A stretch of 64,000 nucleotides of DNA from Gonocerus acuteangulatus (GCA_946811695.1 OX328128.1:26878510-26942509); one strand, 5' to 3'; shown: positions 10,092-21,429, counted from the first letter of the stretch. The notes: generated by a model from the sequence alone, not told the origin. A program made the numbers and translations.

Positions 10092-11129
10092 AAAAAGTCC
10101 GTCACGCAGGAGCTGCATAACTAAGCACTTTCCTCAGAATTTGGGTAGTGTAGATTGCTTTCCAGAACAATTTGCTTAAAATATCCTACATAAATAAAAT
10201 AAAAACATGAATAGTTCTCTTTTAAATTTGTAATGAGTAACTGATCAATTAATAATTTGCTTCCATGGTTATGTTTACACATGGTACCTATACACTACGT
10301 AATAAATACAAAAAACCTCATATTATCGTATTTTGAACTAACGCAGGAACAGGATACAGTCACTCTAGTGGTAGAAAGCGCTCCTTGCGGCGGCTTTGTG
10401 AACCTACGTCTGACGGGCTTTTCTATTGAAATATATTATAAATTAAACCCCCGCTTTCCGATTGACCGATTCAGCTCATTTTTACAACACTTCTTTCTCA
10501 TGAGTTACCCACGACGTATACCGCGTTTCGTTACAATACAGCAGAAATTACGACCGGTATGAGTATATTAAGAATTTGGGTCAAGAGTAAACCCCCCCCC
10601 CCTTCTAATGAACCGATTTAGTTTATTTTTACAACACGTATTTACCTGTAGATTACCACTACGAATACCGAGTTTCGTCGAAATATACCAAAAATCACGG
10701 CTGGTAGTGGCGAATTGGTATTGTGGGTCCGGAGTAAACCCCCCTCCTAATGAACCGATTTAGTTTATTTTTATAACAGTTATTTACCTGTGGATTACCA
10801 CTACGAATACCGAGTTTCATCGAAATATACCAAAAATCACGGCTGGTAGTGGCGAATTGGTATTGTGGGTCCGGAGTAAACCCACCCTTCTAATGAACCG
10901 ATTTAGTTCATTTTTATATCTCACTTTTACGAATACCGAGTTTCGTTGAAATATAACAAATATTACGGCTGACATAGTCAAATTAGTGTTTTGGGTTCGG
11001 GGTAAACCCCCCCTTCCGGTGGACCGACTTTGGTGGTTAACGAACTCGTTCAATCGTTTGCTAATTGAATGCTATATACCAAGTTTCGTGACGAAAAAAC
11101 AAAAACTCTGGCCGCTATCGTGTTAACAG

Positions 11130-11182
<53 letters not shown>

Positions 11183-11327
11183 TATATATATATATATATA
11201 TAAATTTTAACGGGGGTCATTTTCGGTGTCTACTAGGTAGGATCGATAAAGATTTGAAGAAATTTTTCAAAAATTCCGTCATGAGTCCAACCTCAATAGC
11301 TACTTTCCTTCGGAGGAAAGTGCTAAA
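10092..11327 (-). mobile_element. Family B Helentron-like element, copy B2
   Basis: Same ends as B1: AAAAAGTCCGTCACGCAGG at the low end and CGGAGGAAAGTGCTAAAA at the high end. It holds about four internal repeats of about 140 bp and a TA tract broken by TGCA (about 11,134-11,200). Non-coding. Closest relative of 3,527-4,647. Confidence 0.7.
10431..10992. repeat. Tandem repeat of about 140 bp inside B2
   Basis: Successive units start near a GGTCCGGAGTAAACCCC block and share GAACCGATTTAGTT, ATTACCACTACGAATACCG and CACGGCTGGTAGTGGCG. About four units, diverged. B1 and B3 carry fewer or shorter arrays. Confidence 0.7.
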
Positions 11328-11378
11328 ATGTAATGAATCGTTAAAAAAAAATGCGTACAAGCAGAGAAAATTGGAGTT

Positions 11379-11383
<5 letters not shown>

Positions 11384-11416
<33 letters not shown>
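11384..11416. repeat. (TA)n microsatellite
   Basis: Short uninterrupted TA run following the B2 element. Confidence 0.8.
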
Positions 11417-11418
<2 letters not shown>

Positions 11419-11439
11419 CTATTCCACGTATTTCTGACC

Positions 11440-11745
11440 AATTAATTACTTATATTCATTTTTTTCGACATACATGGCGTAGGTCGAAAAATATTACTCC
11501 TTTTTCCTATGTTCTACTTTATTCTTGTCTTGCCCTACATGTTTCGTGGCCTTCATCCACCTCCTCAGGGGCCAATAAATCCTAAACATTTTAAACAAAT
11601 GTCTAAAAAAATGTTTTATTTTAGTTAATCCAATAAAATAACTTTTCATTAATATATTATACACAAAGTAGCTTTACAATTCCTATCCAAAATCCTAACC
11701 TAAAATTCATCGTTAAAATATAACAAAAAGTTTGCATTGTAATAA
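11440..11745 (-). mobile_element. Possible Penelope-like terminal fragment
   Basis: The minus strand has CTGAGGAGGTGGATGAAGG...CACGAAACATG, loosely like the degenerate hammerhead region in Penelope-like long repeats. No coding sequence or target duplication supports it. Confidence 0.2.
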
Positions 11746-11747
11746 AC

Positions 11748-11883
11748 ACAAATTTGAATCACCGTTATTTTCGTGATCTATAGGTTCTGAAACGTGAACT
11801 TTTCTAGTCGGAATGCGTCATGAGGTCAACCTCATAAGCGGGTTTCCAACCTAGGGAGGGAGGAACGAACCGCGCTAAAAAAA
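11748..11883 (-). mobile_element. Family A 5' end fragment
   Basis: Contains the family A 5' block on the minus strand: AACCGCGCTAAAA at the high end, the CTCATAAGCGGG hairpin arm and AATCACCGTTATTTTCG. Truncated where other copies carry the TA tract. Confidence 0.6.
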
Positions 11884-12254
11884 AAAGGGTTACCTGCAGC
11901 TTCAAAAAACCACAGTTGCTGCATCCATGTGGAATTCCGCAAGAATCTCACTAAAAATAAAATTTTAAGATACATGAAAATATCCTAAATTAGTTGCCAA
12001 CTCTAGTTGATGAAAAATGTGCCCATAACTTTCTCCGTACTTCAACTCAAATGTTGGAATATGAACTGCTCAAATAAACGAGATATGGCTATAAACGAAA
12101 AGTATTTCGAAACGAATTGAAGAAGAGCATCGGTCGTTCTTGAATCATTAATTCAATTTAAACTTCAGAACTATCTCTATCAGCTACCAATACAACCTCC
12201 AACATCTACCTCTAAGCATCAAGTCGTCACAACTTCACTTAACCCAATTCTTCC
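11884..12254. other. No gene recognised
   Basis: AT-rich, no conserved frame, repeat or structure seen. Confidence 0.35.
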
Positions 12255-12567
12255 TTTTTAGCACTTTCCGAAGAAATTGAGGTTGCACTCATGAAAGAAT
12301 TTTTGAAAATTTACTTCAAGCCGTCATCGATCCTACCTACATGATACCACAAATTAAACATTTCGTCATTTTTATGTGTCTGTGTTTGTTGTTCTCACCA
12401 CGAGACGTGGGTGGTTTATAGCATTCTCTAAGCAAACGATTGAACAAGTTCGTTAATCAGCAAAATAAATTCACCAAGAGGGGTGGGTTTGAACTCTGGA
12501 CCCAAATTACAAATTTGTCAATACCGGACGTAATTTCTGTTGTATTGTAACGAAACGCGGTATACGT
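12255..12567 (+). mobile_element. Family B 5' part, diverged copy
   Basis: Starts TTTTTAGCACTTTCCG and continues with the family B 5' region in plus orientation (CATCGATCCTACCTA, then GAACAAGTTCGTTAA). It ends about 300 bp in, so the 3' part is lost, and it is the most diverged B copy. Confidence 0.55.
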
Positions 12568-13240
12568 CGCACAGAGGTGCAAAGAGGGGAAAAACTCCAA
12601 AACCGAAGGCGTTAAATCCCGTTTGAACTAACATTTTTTTATACCTAATTAGTTGTAGAATACTGCTCTAATATTGTTTTTCCATTTTATCAATAGTTCT
12701 GACCACAAAATGTCTTTTTGTTGACCGTTTCTCAGCGAGTAAAAATCTCACAGTTTTTAGTGAAAAATAAAACAATATTTTATAACACTTATATTATTAC
12801 TGAAAAATTGGTATTACCCAGGAATGTAGCTTTTAAAACAATTTTTTTTTTTTTTTTTTTTCCAAAATGTACTATGAAATTGGTGCATTTACGTTGTGAA
12901 GATATCTGTATTGAAACTAATTTATCCTTAGTTTTTTTGGTGTAGTAGAAAAAAGCGGTACTTAGCTATCCTCTCCGTATAGGTTTGCCTAAAATTGGAT
13001 GTTTTGAAGTTGCTGTCCTATAAATTTCATCGCCGTAAGTGTGCACAGCCCAATAAAATGAATTTATGTGATTATTTCACAAAAAAACGAGTTTATCGTT
13101 ATTATTTTCTGCAGAGAGTTGTTAAAAAGATTGTGATAGCAAGTAACTTAACGGCTGCTATGATTGTGATAGCAAGTAACTTAACATTAACGGTGAGATC
13201 CACCTAATAGCAAGTGTGAAACTGTCAAAATTTATTATTA
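12568..13240. other. No gene recognised
   Basis: Contains a 20-base T run near 12,842 and a short repeated phrase (TGATAGCAAGTAACTTAAC twice near 13,135-13,185). Plus-strand frames of 70-75 codons show no recognisable domain. Confidence 0.35.
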
Positions 13241-13258
13241 AATAAAGTGGAATAGGGT

Positions 13259-13412
13259 GGTCTCCCCGTGGTCTAGTGGCTAACGCTTTAGATTCATATA
13301 AGGGAGATGATGGGTTCGATTCCCACATGCGGCAGGAATTTTCTCATCTCATGGCTCGTTGAGAAAACTCCACGCTGCACCCTGGGTATCGGTGCTAATT
13401 GCCGAAAAAAAA
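13259..13412 (+). mobile_element. tRNA-derived SINE (SINE-E), copy 1
   Basis: The head resembles a tRNA with A box GTGGTCTAGTGGCTAACGC and B box GGGTTCGATTCCC. A unique body follows with CACCCTGGG and a tail near GGTGCTAATTGCCG. Flanked by AAATAAAGTGGAATA and AAATAAAGTGGCATA, a target duplication of about 14 bp. No acceptor stem, so it is not a working tRNA gene. Confidence 0.8.
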
Positions 13413-13429
13413 AAAATAAAGTGGCATAA

Positions 13430-13945
13430 GTCGAGATCAGTTAACAGTATTACCTTGGCAGTTAATTTATTTAACTAAGCACTCGAAAATGCATTTTGAA
13501 ATATACATATCTCTACAAATTGAGTAAAATATGTTTTAATTAAATTTATGTTCTAAAATAATTATTCTTTCGAATTAGCAGTGGTCTCATTCGACTAGGC
13601 ACATATAAATACTTTAAAAATGACCCCGAAATCAGAATGATTCGAGTGCTTAAAGATGTTTTCCAAAAATCGGGGATTAGGCACCACTGTGCGTCGTGGG
13701 TATCCAATGGCGGAGATGTGTTAAAAAATAATCTAAATTGGTTTATTAGAAGTCTTTATTATGTTTAAATGGAATTTTGGGTACTTCCGTATTAGCTTCA
13801 AATCTGGTTAAAGAACCGGCTCTCAGAAATCAGGATCATCACCGGGTCAGAAATCTGGATAAAGGCGTCAATATGGAGTTTTTTTTCCAATATGGCGATG
13901 GGATTATCAACGATTTGGGTTGACTAGCTTCAATATAACCTTGAG
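13430..13945. other. No gene recognised
   Basis: AT-rich sequence without a supported frame or repeat boundary. Confidence 0.35.
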
Positions 13946-14645
13946 CCGTATATAAGGGAGGGGGGCTAGGGGGGCTGCGGACCCCCCTCCCCCACAAGCG
14001 GTAAAATTGTCATAAAATATGCTTTAGGTCCACCCGACAAACCTATGTAATGAACTGTATAACATCTAGTCTTCTTTTTCGTACATGGCCACCGCGCATG
14101 CGCGAACGCCAGGATACACTTTTTTGTGGCGGCTTTTTGGAACGCCTACGTCCACCCCACAAACCTATGTGAAGTGGTGTATAACATACTGTCATCTTTT
14201 TCGTACATGTCCATGCGCGAATGCCACTGCGCACTCGCGATCGCCAGGCGACACTTTTTTGTGACACATACAGTCTTCTTTTTCGTACAAGGCCGCGCCA
14301 CTGCACATGCGCGAACGCCGGCCGACACTTTTTTGTGACACAGGCAGTCTTATTTTTCGTACATACCCACTGTGCATGCGCGAACGTCAGCGGACACTTT
14401 TTTTGTAACGGTTTCTCCCAGTTTAGTCACCGCAAAAGCATATTTATGCTAAAAACCATAACAATTAATTAAATAAGATCACTTAGTTACGAAAAAATTA
14501 TTTCTTTTGGGTGTAATAGCGTTTTATTTGGCAAACTATTCAAAGTTCTGGATTGTTAGAATTCCAATCCCCCAAATGCTATCAGCCTCCCCCCCCCCGA
14601 AATTCTCCCAGCCTCTCACGAAATTATTTTCTATATACGCCCATG
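13946..14645. mobile_element. Mutator-like element, long copy G1
   Basis: Ends are GTATATAAGGGAGGGGGG at the left and TCTATATACGCCCATG at the right, an inverted pair shared with three shorter copies. Flanked by CCTTGAGCC and CCTTGAGCA (8 of 9 identical), a 9-bp duplication typical of Mutator-like elements. It is about 440 bp longer than its relatives because of internal repeats (14,081-14,410). No transposase. Confidence 0.7.
14081..14410. repeat. Four degenerate repeats with GCGCATGCGC-type sites
   Basis: Each unit has TTTTTCGTACA, a CpG-rich core such as CCGCGCATGCGCGAACGCC, and ACACTTTTTTGTG. Starts are near 14,081, 14,190, 14,272 and 14,346. The best core matches the palindromic binding site of the transcription factor NRF-1. 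One related unit lies at 28,769-28,885. Confidence 0.7.
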
Positions 14646-14716
14646 CCTTGAGCAAGCGAAAACGCGTAGCACATCCGTTAATGCCATAATCGCTATGCGT
14701 TTCCGCTCACTCAAGG
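14646..14716. repeat. Imperfect hairpin next to G1
   Basis: CCTTGAGCAAGCGAAAACGC is followed about 30 bases later by a GCGTTTCCGCTCACTCAAGG arm, giving an imperfect stem of about 20 bp. It starts in the 9-bp duplication of G1. Confidence 0.55.
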
Positions 14717-15207
14717 TTATATCGACACTAGTCAAGCTAACTCGTTGATAATATAGATCAAGGAAAATGGACCGATCAAGGATAATTAATCGGTGGATAA
14801 AGGATCGATATGCAATTTAACAGTGCTTCCTTTGTTTCGGTGAAATAAACAGCAAACTAGGAAATCGCGTAACAACAAACAAAGAAACACCAATGTACAA
14901 ATGAATTGCGTTCTAAAGAGAAAGGGGACAAGACGATTACTATACAAACAATGGCCAATAGAATTACTCACAGGAATAGACCAATAGAAATGCGTTATTC
15001 ATGATCCAGATCTCTGAGCGAGCCCTACATCTCTAACCTGCGTTGGAGCCAATAAGTAAGTACCGAATTTCGTTATGTGAAAGTGACGTCATCAGTCATG
15101 TGCCCGCCAGAAATTGAGTTCTTAATTTGGCGGGAATCTAATTATAAAGGCTAAAGACACGCACAGGGGTTTCGTCCTAGTCGGCTGCCGACTCGGCCGA
15201 AACTCCT
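14717..15207. other. No gene recognised
   Basis: Mixed-composition sequence, no supported frame. Two short frames on the minus strand are unremarkable. Confidence 0.35.
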
Positions 15208-15316
15208 GTTTCCTACCGCCCTCCATAGGGAGGAAACCCGCTTATGAGGTTGACCTCATGAAACAATCCGGAAGTGCCGACTAGAAAATTTTATGTTTCA
15301 GGACACGTGTAGGTCT
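15208..15316 (+). mobile_element. Family A 5' end fragment
   Basis: Carries the family A hairpin (CCCTCCATAGGGAGG) and CGCTTATGAGGTTGACCTCA, then stops where a family B element begins at 15,317. Confidence 0.6.
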
Positions 15317-16079
15317 CAAAAGTCCGTCACGCAGAAGCTGCATAACTAAGCACTTTCCTCAGTATTTAGGTAGTGTAGACTGGTTTCCAGAACAATTTGC
15401 TTAAAATATCCTACAAAAAAAAAAAATAAAAACATGAATAGTTCTCTTTTAATTTTGTAATGAGTAACTGTTCAATTATTAATTTTGTAATTAATTTGCT
15501 CCAGAGTTATATTTACACATGGTACCTACTACACTACTTAATAAATACAAAAAACTTCATATTTTCGTCTTTTGAACTGACACAGGAACAGGATACAGTC
15601 CCCCTAGTGGTAGAAAGCGCTCCTTGCGGCGGTCTTGCGATCTTACGTCTGGAGGGCTATTTATTCTATTGAAATATATTAAAAAGTAAACCCCCCTTTC
15701 CGATTAACCGATTTAGTTTATTTTTACCACACATTTTTACCTTTAGATTACCATTACGAATACCGAGTTTCGTCGAAATATAACAAAAATCACGGCTGGT
15801 AGTGGCGAATTGGTATTGTGGGTCCGAAGTAAACCCCCCCTTCCTAATGAACCGATGTAGATTATTTTTACATCTCACTTTTCTCTCTATATTACCACTA
15901 CGAATACCAAGTTTCGTTGAAATATAACAAATATTACGGCTGGCATGGTCAAATTAGTGTTTTGGGTCCGGTGGATCGATTTCGGTGGTTAACGAACTCG
16001 TTCAATCGTTTGCTAATTGAATGCTATATACCAAGTTTCGAGACGAAAATACAAAAACTCTGGGCGATATCGTGTTAAC

Positions 16080-16135
<56 letters not shown>

Positions 16136-16248
16136 ATTTTAACTGGGGTGTCTACTAGGTAGGATCGATAAAGATTTGAAGAAATTTTTCAAAAATTCCG
16201 TCATGAGTGCAACCTCAATAGCTACTTTCCTTCGGAGGAAAGTGCTAA
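15317..16248 (-). mobile_element. Family B Helentron-like element, copy B3
   Basis: Starts AAAAGTCCGTCACGCAG and ends GGAGGAAAGTGCTAAAA, with two internal 140-bp-type units and a TA tract at about 16,083-16,130. It directly abuts family A sequence on both sides, so it may be inserted into or recombined with a family A copy. Confidence 0.65.
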
Positions 16249-16283
16249 AAATAACGGTGGTACAATATATATATTTTTTGTCT

Positions 16284-16360
<77 letters not shown>

Positions 16361-16725
16361 GACTCAAAAATTGTCCGAGTTTCATGAAATTTGGTATGTT
16401 CAGTCTAATTTAAAAGATCAATTTCTTTACCCAGCAGAATTGGTCAGAAATCATAAGGCTGAAGTTTTCAAGCAATATGCTTGCAAGTATTAGTTTTAGA
16501 GGTTCTCGGGTGTAGGAAAATGAATTAAATAATTCTTATGACGATATCTGTAACCATTGTTTTAGAAAAGTGGAAAAATGTTTTTGTAACTAATTTTTGG
16601 TTTGGCTACTTCGAACCATAGCATTAAGTTGCAATACTTTCTGCATGTTTGAAATTCATCCAAATTGAGATGTTTATATTTTCGTTACGTTTGGGGTTAA
16701 TACATTTTTGGTTGTTGTTAATCCT
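16249..16725 (+). mobile_element. Family A core with (CT)n in place of (TA)n
   Basis: Begins AATAACGGTGGTACAA, the phrase that precedes the microsatellite in family A, then (CT)n, then the family A core (TGAAATTTGGTA, then TTTCTGCATG). Neither end of the element is present. Confidence 0.55.
16287..16354. repeat. (CT)n microsatellite
   Basis: About 33 CT units. Frames across it encode only Leu-Ser or Arg-Glu repeats and are not genes. Confidence 0.9.
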
Positions 16726-16919
16726 AATTGTTTGTGTGTTAAAATAACGGTGGTTCAAATTTATATATACAGGGTGTATAGTTTTTAATTCGCTAATTAG
16801 TTTATTGCATATTTTGATTCAGGACAAGGGTAAAAAAATTAAAGAGTGTTTATTTATGAAGTATAATGGGGAAAAAATGAGGTTACATCTTACAACTACA
16901 ATGTCAGCCTATTTAAAAC

Positions 16920-17206
16920 AAAATGAAAACAAGTTCTATTAGTTTTAATAATTAACTTAATTATTGAAATAACATATGATTTGCATGAATTCATGTTATT
17001 CTTGTAAAACTAAACTAAACTAAAGCTTTAATTCAGTTTTTAATCAATTCCCAATAATTTAGTTTTAGTTTTAGATCAACTAATATCCATTAATTAATTT
17101 AATTTTAGTTTTTTTTTCAGTTGCAATTTTCATTTTAGATTTAGTTTATTCTAAAAAGTGAATGTAGTTTTAATTTTAGTTTTTAGTTTTCCCTAGCACT
17201 GGTTGA
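16920..17206 (-). mobile_element. Truncated relative of the ACTAAA-rich hAT MITE
   Basis: Rich in TTTAGTTTTAGTTT and with a TAACATATGATTTGCATGAAT segment that matches the reverse of 31,740-31,770. Ends near AGTTTTCCCTAGCACTGG, like the CAACACTGG end of the intact copy at 31,522-32,010. Confidence 0.5.
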
Positions 17207-17577
17207 ACGTGATTATGACTATTGTAAATATACTTAATTGTAAGTAACACCTGAGTAAATTATTTATAAAAAAGGAAAAAAAAAAAAAAAAAAAAAAAAA
17301 AAGTTGTCCCAGGATGCAAGTGCAAAAAGACTACACATATTGTAAATATATTCCAAATAATGTAATATAAAGATGTAATAATATACAAATAATGTACATA
17401 TATAGACAATAATGTAACCTAGTAATATACATAACATATTAAAATAATATACAATAACATACAAATATATACACCAACGGAACACCAACAAATAATAAAT
17501 AAAAAATTGTCCAAATCAAAATAATATATTTTATTCTGTTTTATTAACAATTATAATTGTTAATAAATAAATAAATC
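17207..17577. other. AT-rich, with a 23-base A run
   Basis: Repeated AATATACAAATAATGTA-like phrases around 17,370-17,470, no gene seen. Confidence 0.4.
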
Positions 17578-17740
17578 CTAGCCAAGATAGGGATGATGCC
17601 TTTTTTTCCAAAGAAAAGCCACCACCCCAAATGGATGGATAGATGGATGGATTGGGCTTTAGGGCAAACAGCTTTCAGAGCATCATTGCCCGATCTCATT
17701 TATGTCACACTCACGTTCCACCCCAAATGGGAATCGAACC
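17578..17740 (-). mobile_element. SINE-L fragment with (ATGG)n
   Basis: GCCAAGATAGGGATGATGCC and AAAGAAAAGCCACCACCCC match the body of the SINE-L family, interrupted by an ATGG tract (17,633-17,652) and ending with GGGAATCGAACCCATGG, its tRNA-like B box on the minus strand. Confidence 0.5.
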
Positions 17741-17767
17741 CATGGCTAACTAAATTGTAATTCATTA

Positions 17768-17770
<3 letters not shown>

Positions 17771-17821
<51 letters not shown>

Positions 17822-17984
17822 GGCGCATCAACAAATCGTAGCTATTAGCGCCGACATCCAGGGTGCAACCAGGAATTTTCTCAGCGAGCCCTGAGATGAG
17901 AAAATTTCTGGCGCCGGTGGGGATCGAACCCACCATCTCCCACTTATGAATCCAGCGCGCTAGCCACTAGACCACGGGAGACCC
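17771..17984 (-). mobile_element. tRNA-derived SINE (SINE-E), copy 2
   Basis: Read on the minus strand: GGTCTCCCGTGGTCTAGTGG, GGTTCGATCCCCACC, then a body with ACCCTGGATGTCGGCGC and an A tail of about 50 bases. Flanked by ATTCATTACAAT and CTTCATCACAAT, a plausible target duplication. Confidence 0.8.
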
Positions 17985-18305
17985 TTCATCACAATTATTG
18001 GAAGTTTGCCAATCATAGAAGAAGGTTTATGTCAAAGCCGATAGCAAGCAGAATAACCTTGCAGCTTTACTTAAAAAAAACATTAGGAAGTGCAGGTATA
18101 CTCTTGTAACGTTAACTGCGAAGTTAAAGAAGTCATATAGTCAACACTAGCAAAATGGAGAAAACCGTATAAGGAGGTAGTATGTGTGTCCAGATGGAAC
18201 AATCGGATGCAACCTTAGTAAGGATGTGATTCACACAGAATTTGACAAAGTTTGTAACAAAGCATTATATTGGCCAACAAGCAGCCATATCCCTGAGAGC
18301 CGAGT

Positions 18306-18600
18306 AACTACAGGGTGGTAGTGGATCACAGGAAGCTTAATCTACAAAAAATATCCCTTAACACTGCTGGAGGACATTTTGGATCAACTGAGGGGTGCAA
18401 GGATTTTCAGCACGCTGGACCTGAAGGTGGGATATCATCAAATTTTATTACATCCACCAGAATAAGTCGCCAGTAGACGAATTATGCACAAGGAAACAAG
18501 GAACGAGAGTTGTTAGCAGTGGTTTGGGTGATAGATTATTTTCGGCCATCGATGATAATCATCAAGATTTGACCTTGAAACAAGAATGGAATTGTAGATA
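18306..18600 (+). pseudogene. Ty3/gypsy pol relic (RT and RNase H scraps)
   Basis: Shifting frames give a WRVVVDHRKLN-like block, then LEDILDQLRGARIFSTLDL and GYHQILLHPPE, the order of the early RT motifs. About 60 bases on, KERELLAVVWVIDYFRP matches gypsy RNase H. The catalytic end of RT is missing between them. Internal deletion and frame changes make it inactive. Confidence 0.65.
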
Positions 18601-19541
18601 ACGAATTACAATAAATAACAACTTGGAGGTGAGTGTAGAATAAATAAAAAAGTGTTTAATGAAGAGATCGAGCACCAAAAATTTAAATTTGAGTAATTAC
18701 TAAAAACGTATCTACTTTTAAAAACGTAGTACTGTGAAAATGTTTTACTACTACTAGAACTAACTTCTGTATATAAGTAGAAGTGTAAATATTTAAGTTT
18801 ATATTTAGTTAATAGGTTTAACTTTAGTTCCGACATTTGTTAAAAATGGAACTAATACTTATACACATGTATATATGTGTCTGTTTAAAAAATAATATGC
18901 AAAGACAGCAATATATTGGCTTCGACGTGTGGTAATGGCCTCAGCAGCCGATGCACAAAAATTAATAAAAATAAAAAAAAAAAAAAAATACTACCTGCCA
19001 TGGTTGGAGAGCCATTTTTGTACTAATTTACAGTTTTTATATTTGCCATGATCCAATAAGCTGATAGTGCAATCCATTAATCTAACAGTATTCTGTTTCC
19101 CATCCACAGTTGGCTTATATAGGTAAATAATTTAAAATAGTTTAAAATGTGGTCTGTCCTCCAACTGAAATATTTGTTTAGATGTTTTTCTTCATCATTA
19201 GCAATTTCAATATTTTCAACTTAACAACTTCTATGTTAGCTGATTCAGAATTTGTCCAAGATGAAAGTATCTTTGTGTTTGATAAGTAATTTTCATAGTT
19301 TCCAAGATTTTGTTTACAGGAAGGGTGTGGCTCAAATAGTACAACATTCAACTTCTGTACTGAAAGATCTGTGTTCAAAACGTCAGAGTACTTGAATGAA
19401 AAAAAGAAACAATGGAAATAGTAAGTTTTTACCAAAACCTATTTTTGTATTCGTTCTCTTTTTCACACTGTGAATTTAATTAAAGATTAAATGTTTAATG
19501 TTTTCTAACCTAGAGGTTTTTTCAATCCATTTTTTCATGCT
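18601..19541. other. 3' flank of gene A, within the duplicated block
   Basis: No gene seen. From about 18,995 (CTGCCATGGTTGGAGAG) it aligns with 45,247 onward downstream of gene B, including TATTTGTTTAGA and TTTCTTCATCA phrases, so the segmental duplication extends past the stop codons. Confidence 0.6.
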
Positions 19542-20214
19542 CTATTCATATCCTCCTTTAGAACACAGAAACTCCATGAATTCGGTTCTATTAAAGAGCT
19601 TTGCTATAGAGAATGCTGTTTTTTCATGAGCTGTTCTTTTATTGACAGCTGCCCCATGATCAATCAGGAGAGTTGCAATATGGACGTGCCCTAGAACAGC
19701 AGCGTTATGTAGAGGAGTCCAGCCTTCACGATTTGCACAGTTCGGATCAAGCCCTTGCTTCAGAAGCCAGTTTGTCGCCTCCAAATGACCATGCCAAGTA
19801 GTTCGATGGAGTAGTGTTCTTCCGTCATGAATTTTTATATCTAGTTTAGCGCCATTCGAATGCAAATACTTCATGATCGGGAGGTGCCCCCTGGAGGCAG
19901 CAAGAACCATTGGAGTCTGCTTTATACAGTCTTCCGAATCTATGGAAACTCCATTCCTTGCCAGAAGTTCCACGATTTCTAGACACGCATGTCGGGCAGC
20001 AACGTGAAGCGTTGTTTCTCTTCGAGTAGAACAGGCCGTGATGAAAGCACCAGCTTTGATCAGCATCTTCACTGATTCAACAGCGTTTGATTTGATTGCA
20101 ATAAGGAGTGGTGTCTCTTGTTCATGATTCAAAACATTTACTCCTGCATTAAGCTCAAGTAATAACTTAACAGTTTGGTCCTTTGGGCATTGTAAATTCC
20201 TAGTTGGTTCAGAT
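19542..20214 (-). CDS. Gene A exon 4: ankyrin repeats, C-terminus
   Basis: Last coding exon of gene A: one base completing a split codon, 223 residues, then TAG. The acceptor is TTTGTCTAATTTCAG just above 20,214. The protein has a half repeat (DQTVKLLLELNAGVNV) followed by about six ankyrin repeats, with the usual TPLHxAAxxGH and LLIxxGAxVN patterns: ETTLHVAARHA, QTPMVLAASRGHL, GWTPLHNAAVLGHV. Ankyrin repeats bind other proteins; the partner is unknown. It is closely similar to gene B exon 4, and near-identical from TNWLLKQGLDPNCANREG to LLIDHGA. The frame is intact. Splicing to exon 3 (22,218-22,262) is supported by phase and by the same structure in gene B. It could also be an inactive copy, but no disabling change is visible. 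Confidence 0.8.
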
Positions 20215-20989
20215 CTGAAATTAGACAAACATATTCATTATGTTTTAAAAGTTCCAAACATGTATCACAATTTAAAAAAAAATAAAGATGTGTTTATCCT
20301 GGAAGGGTTATATTTTTCAAAATAATTGCAGATAACATTATAATTTATTTATTAAAATTAGAACATCCACTTATGCATAACACAGAGTTTTGGGGCGGCA
20401 TAACTACAACTCACCAAACATTTTTGGCCAGGGTAGGGTTGATGCCTTTTCTTTTTTGACCAGAAAAGACATGAGATAAATCCATCACCATGTTGCTAAA
20501 TAGGAGAAATGCCTTGTTTGTCTGTGTTGCCTAAGTATCAATATAGTAACAGTTATCACAGGTACCTGTTCCTGGATAACAATCACCAGAGAGAGAGGTA
20601 ACAATCACTCAATAAATACCAGGTTTTTACAAATAAATTCTTTTACTTCAAATTAAATATATAAAATATAACATGCCAAGCAAAAATAATAAAGGAGCCT
20701 TCTCAGAATAAAATAATAATAAATAAATAGATAACATGCTTTACTTGCTTATCAAAACATACGTCGAGTGCACTCATTAAATATTACCTACAAACTAATG
20801 GCCATCGATGAGAATTGCTTGGGCATGCCCTAAAAATAATACATTTTGCCGCACAGTATCATTCACAATTTGTTTTACCACAGCAAACAACTAAAAAACT
20901 ACACAACGTGCGATTATATCGAGAACTGGAGAAGCAAGGCCTACCGGCTTTGTCCAAAGCACAACGAAGCCTTACTCCTCAGTCTGGTA
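20215..20989. other. Gene A intron 3, lower part
   Basis: AT-rich. A short SINE-L piece lies at about 20,431-20,480 (GGCCAGGGTAGGGTTGATGCC). No coding content apart from the adjoining Penelope-like relic. Confidence 0.5.
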
Positions 20990-21375
20990 CTAAGAGGTAC
21001 GGGCAACAGACGCGATTATTTGGAGACGCAGGTAGCTTCCGCTACAGTCTGTTTTGTAATTTATATTGTTTTTATTTAGGTTAATGTGTACACATTCAGA
21101 CATCTGGAACCTTTTTTTGTTCCGTTCTGTAGAGAGAATTTTTGTGTCATCGAAGTTAAATGTGTGTTTTTGAGTAATGGCGTGTTTAGCAAGTGCAGAT
21201 TTGTCTATTTCTTTGTTACTGATGGTTCGTTTATGCTGTGTAAGGCGGGAGTGATTGTCACTTATGGTTTCTTCTATGTATGCACCATTACAGGAAGGGG
21301 TTTGGCAAGGGACTTGATAAACACAATGAGGGACTTGATCAAAAGGGGTGGGATTTTAAGTTTAAGTAAAATCCC
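20990..21375 (-). pseudogene. Penelope-like GIY-YIG endonuclease fragment
   Basis: The minus strand reads CVYQVPCQTPSCNGAYIEET, then LTQHKRTISN, SALAKHAITQKHTFNFDD and ILSTERNKKRFQMSE, the order seen in the C-terminal GIY-YIG endonuclease of Penelope-like elements. A frame change lies near 21,345. The Gly of YIG has become Glu. It runs to a TAG at 20,990-20,992. Confidence 0.7.
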
Positions 21376-21429
21376 AACCTTCCAACACTATTTCTCCCAA
21401 TTCTTCCCTAACTCCCAGTCCCCAAATGT

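Noticed and set aside
4081..10992. Repeated 70-120-codon frames in family B sequence
   Set aside because: They run across 140-bp non-coding repeats and differ in frame among copies.
16139..16493. Frames with Arg-Glu or Leu-Ser repeats
   Set aside because: Translation of the (CT)n microsatellite.
17700..17936. 78-codon frame with poly-Lys
   Set aside because: Translation of the SINE A tail and SINE body.
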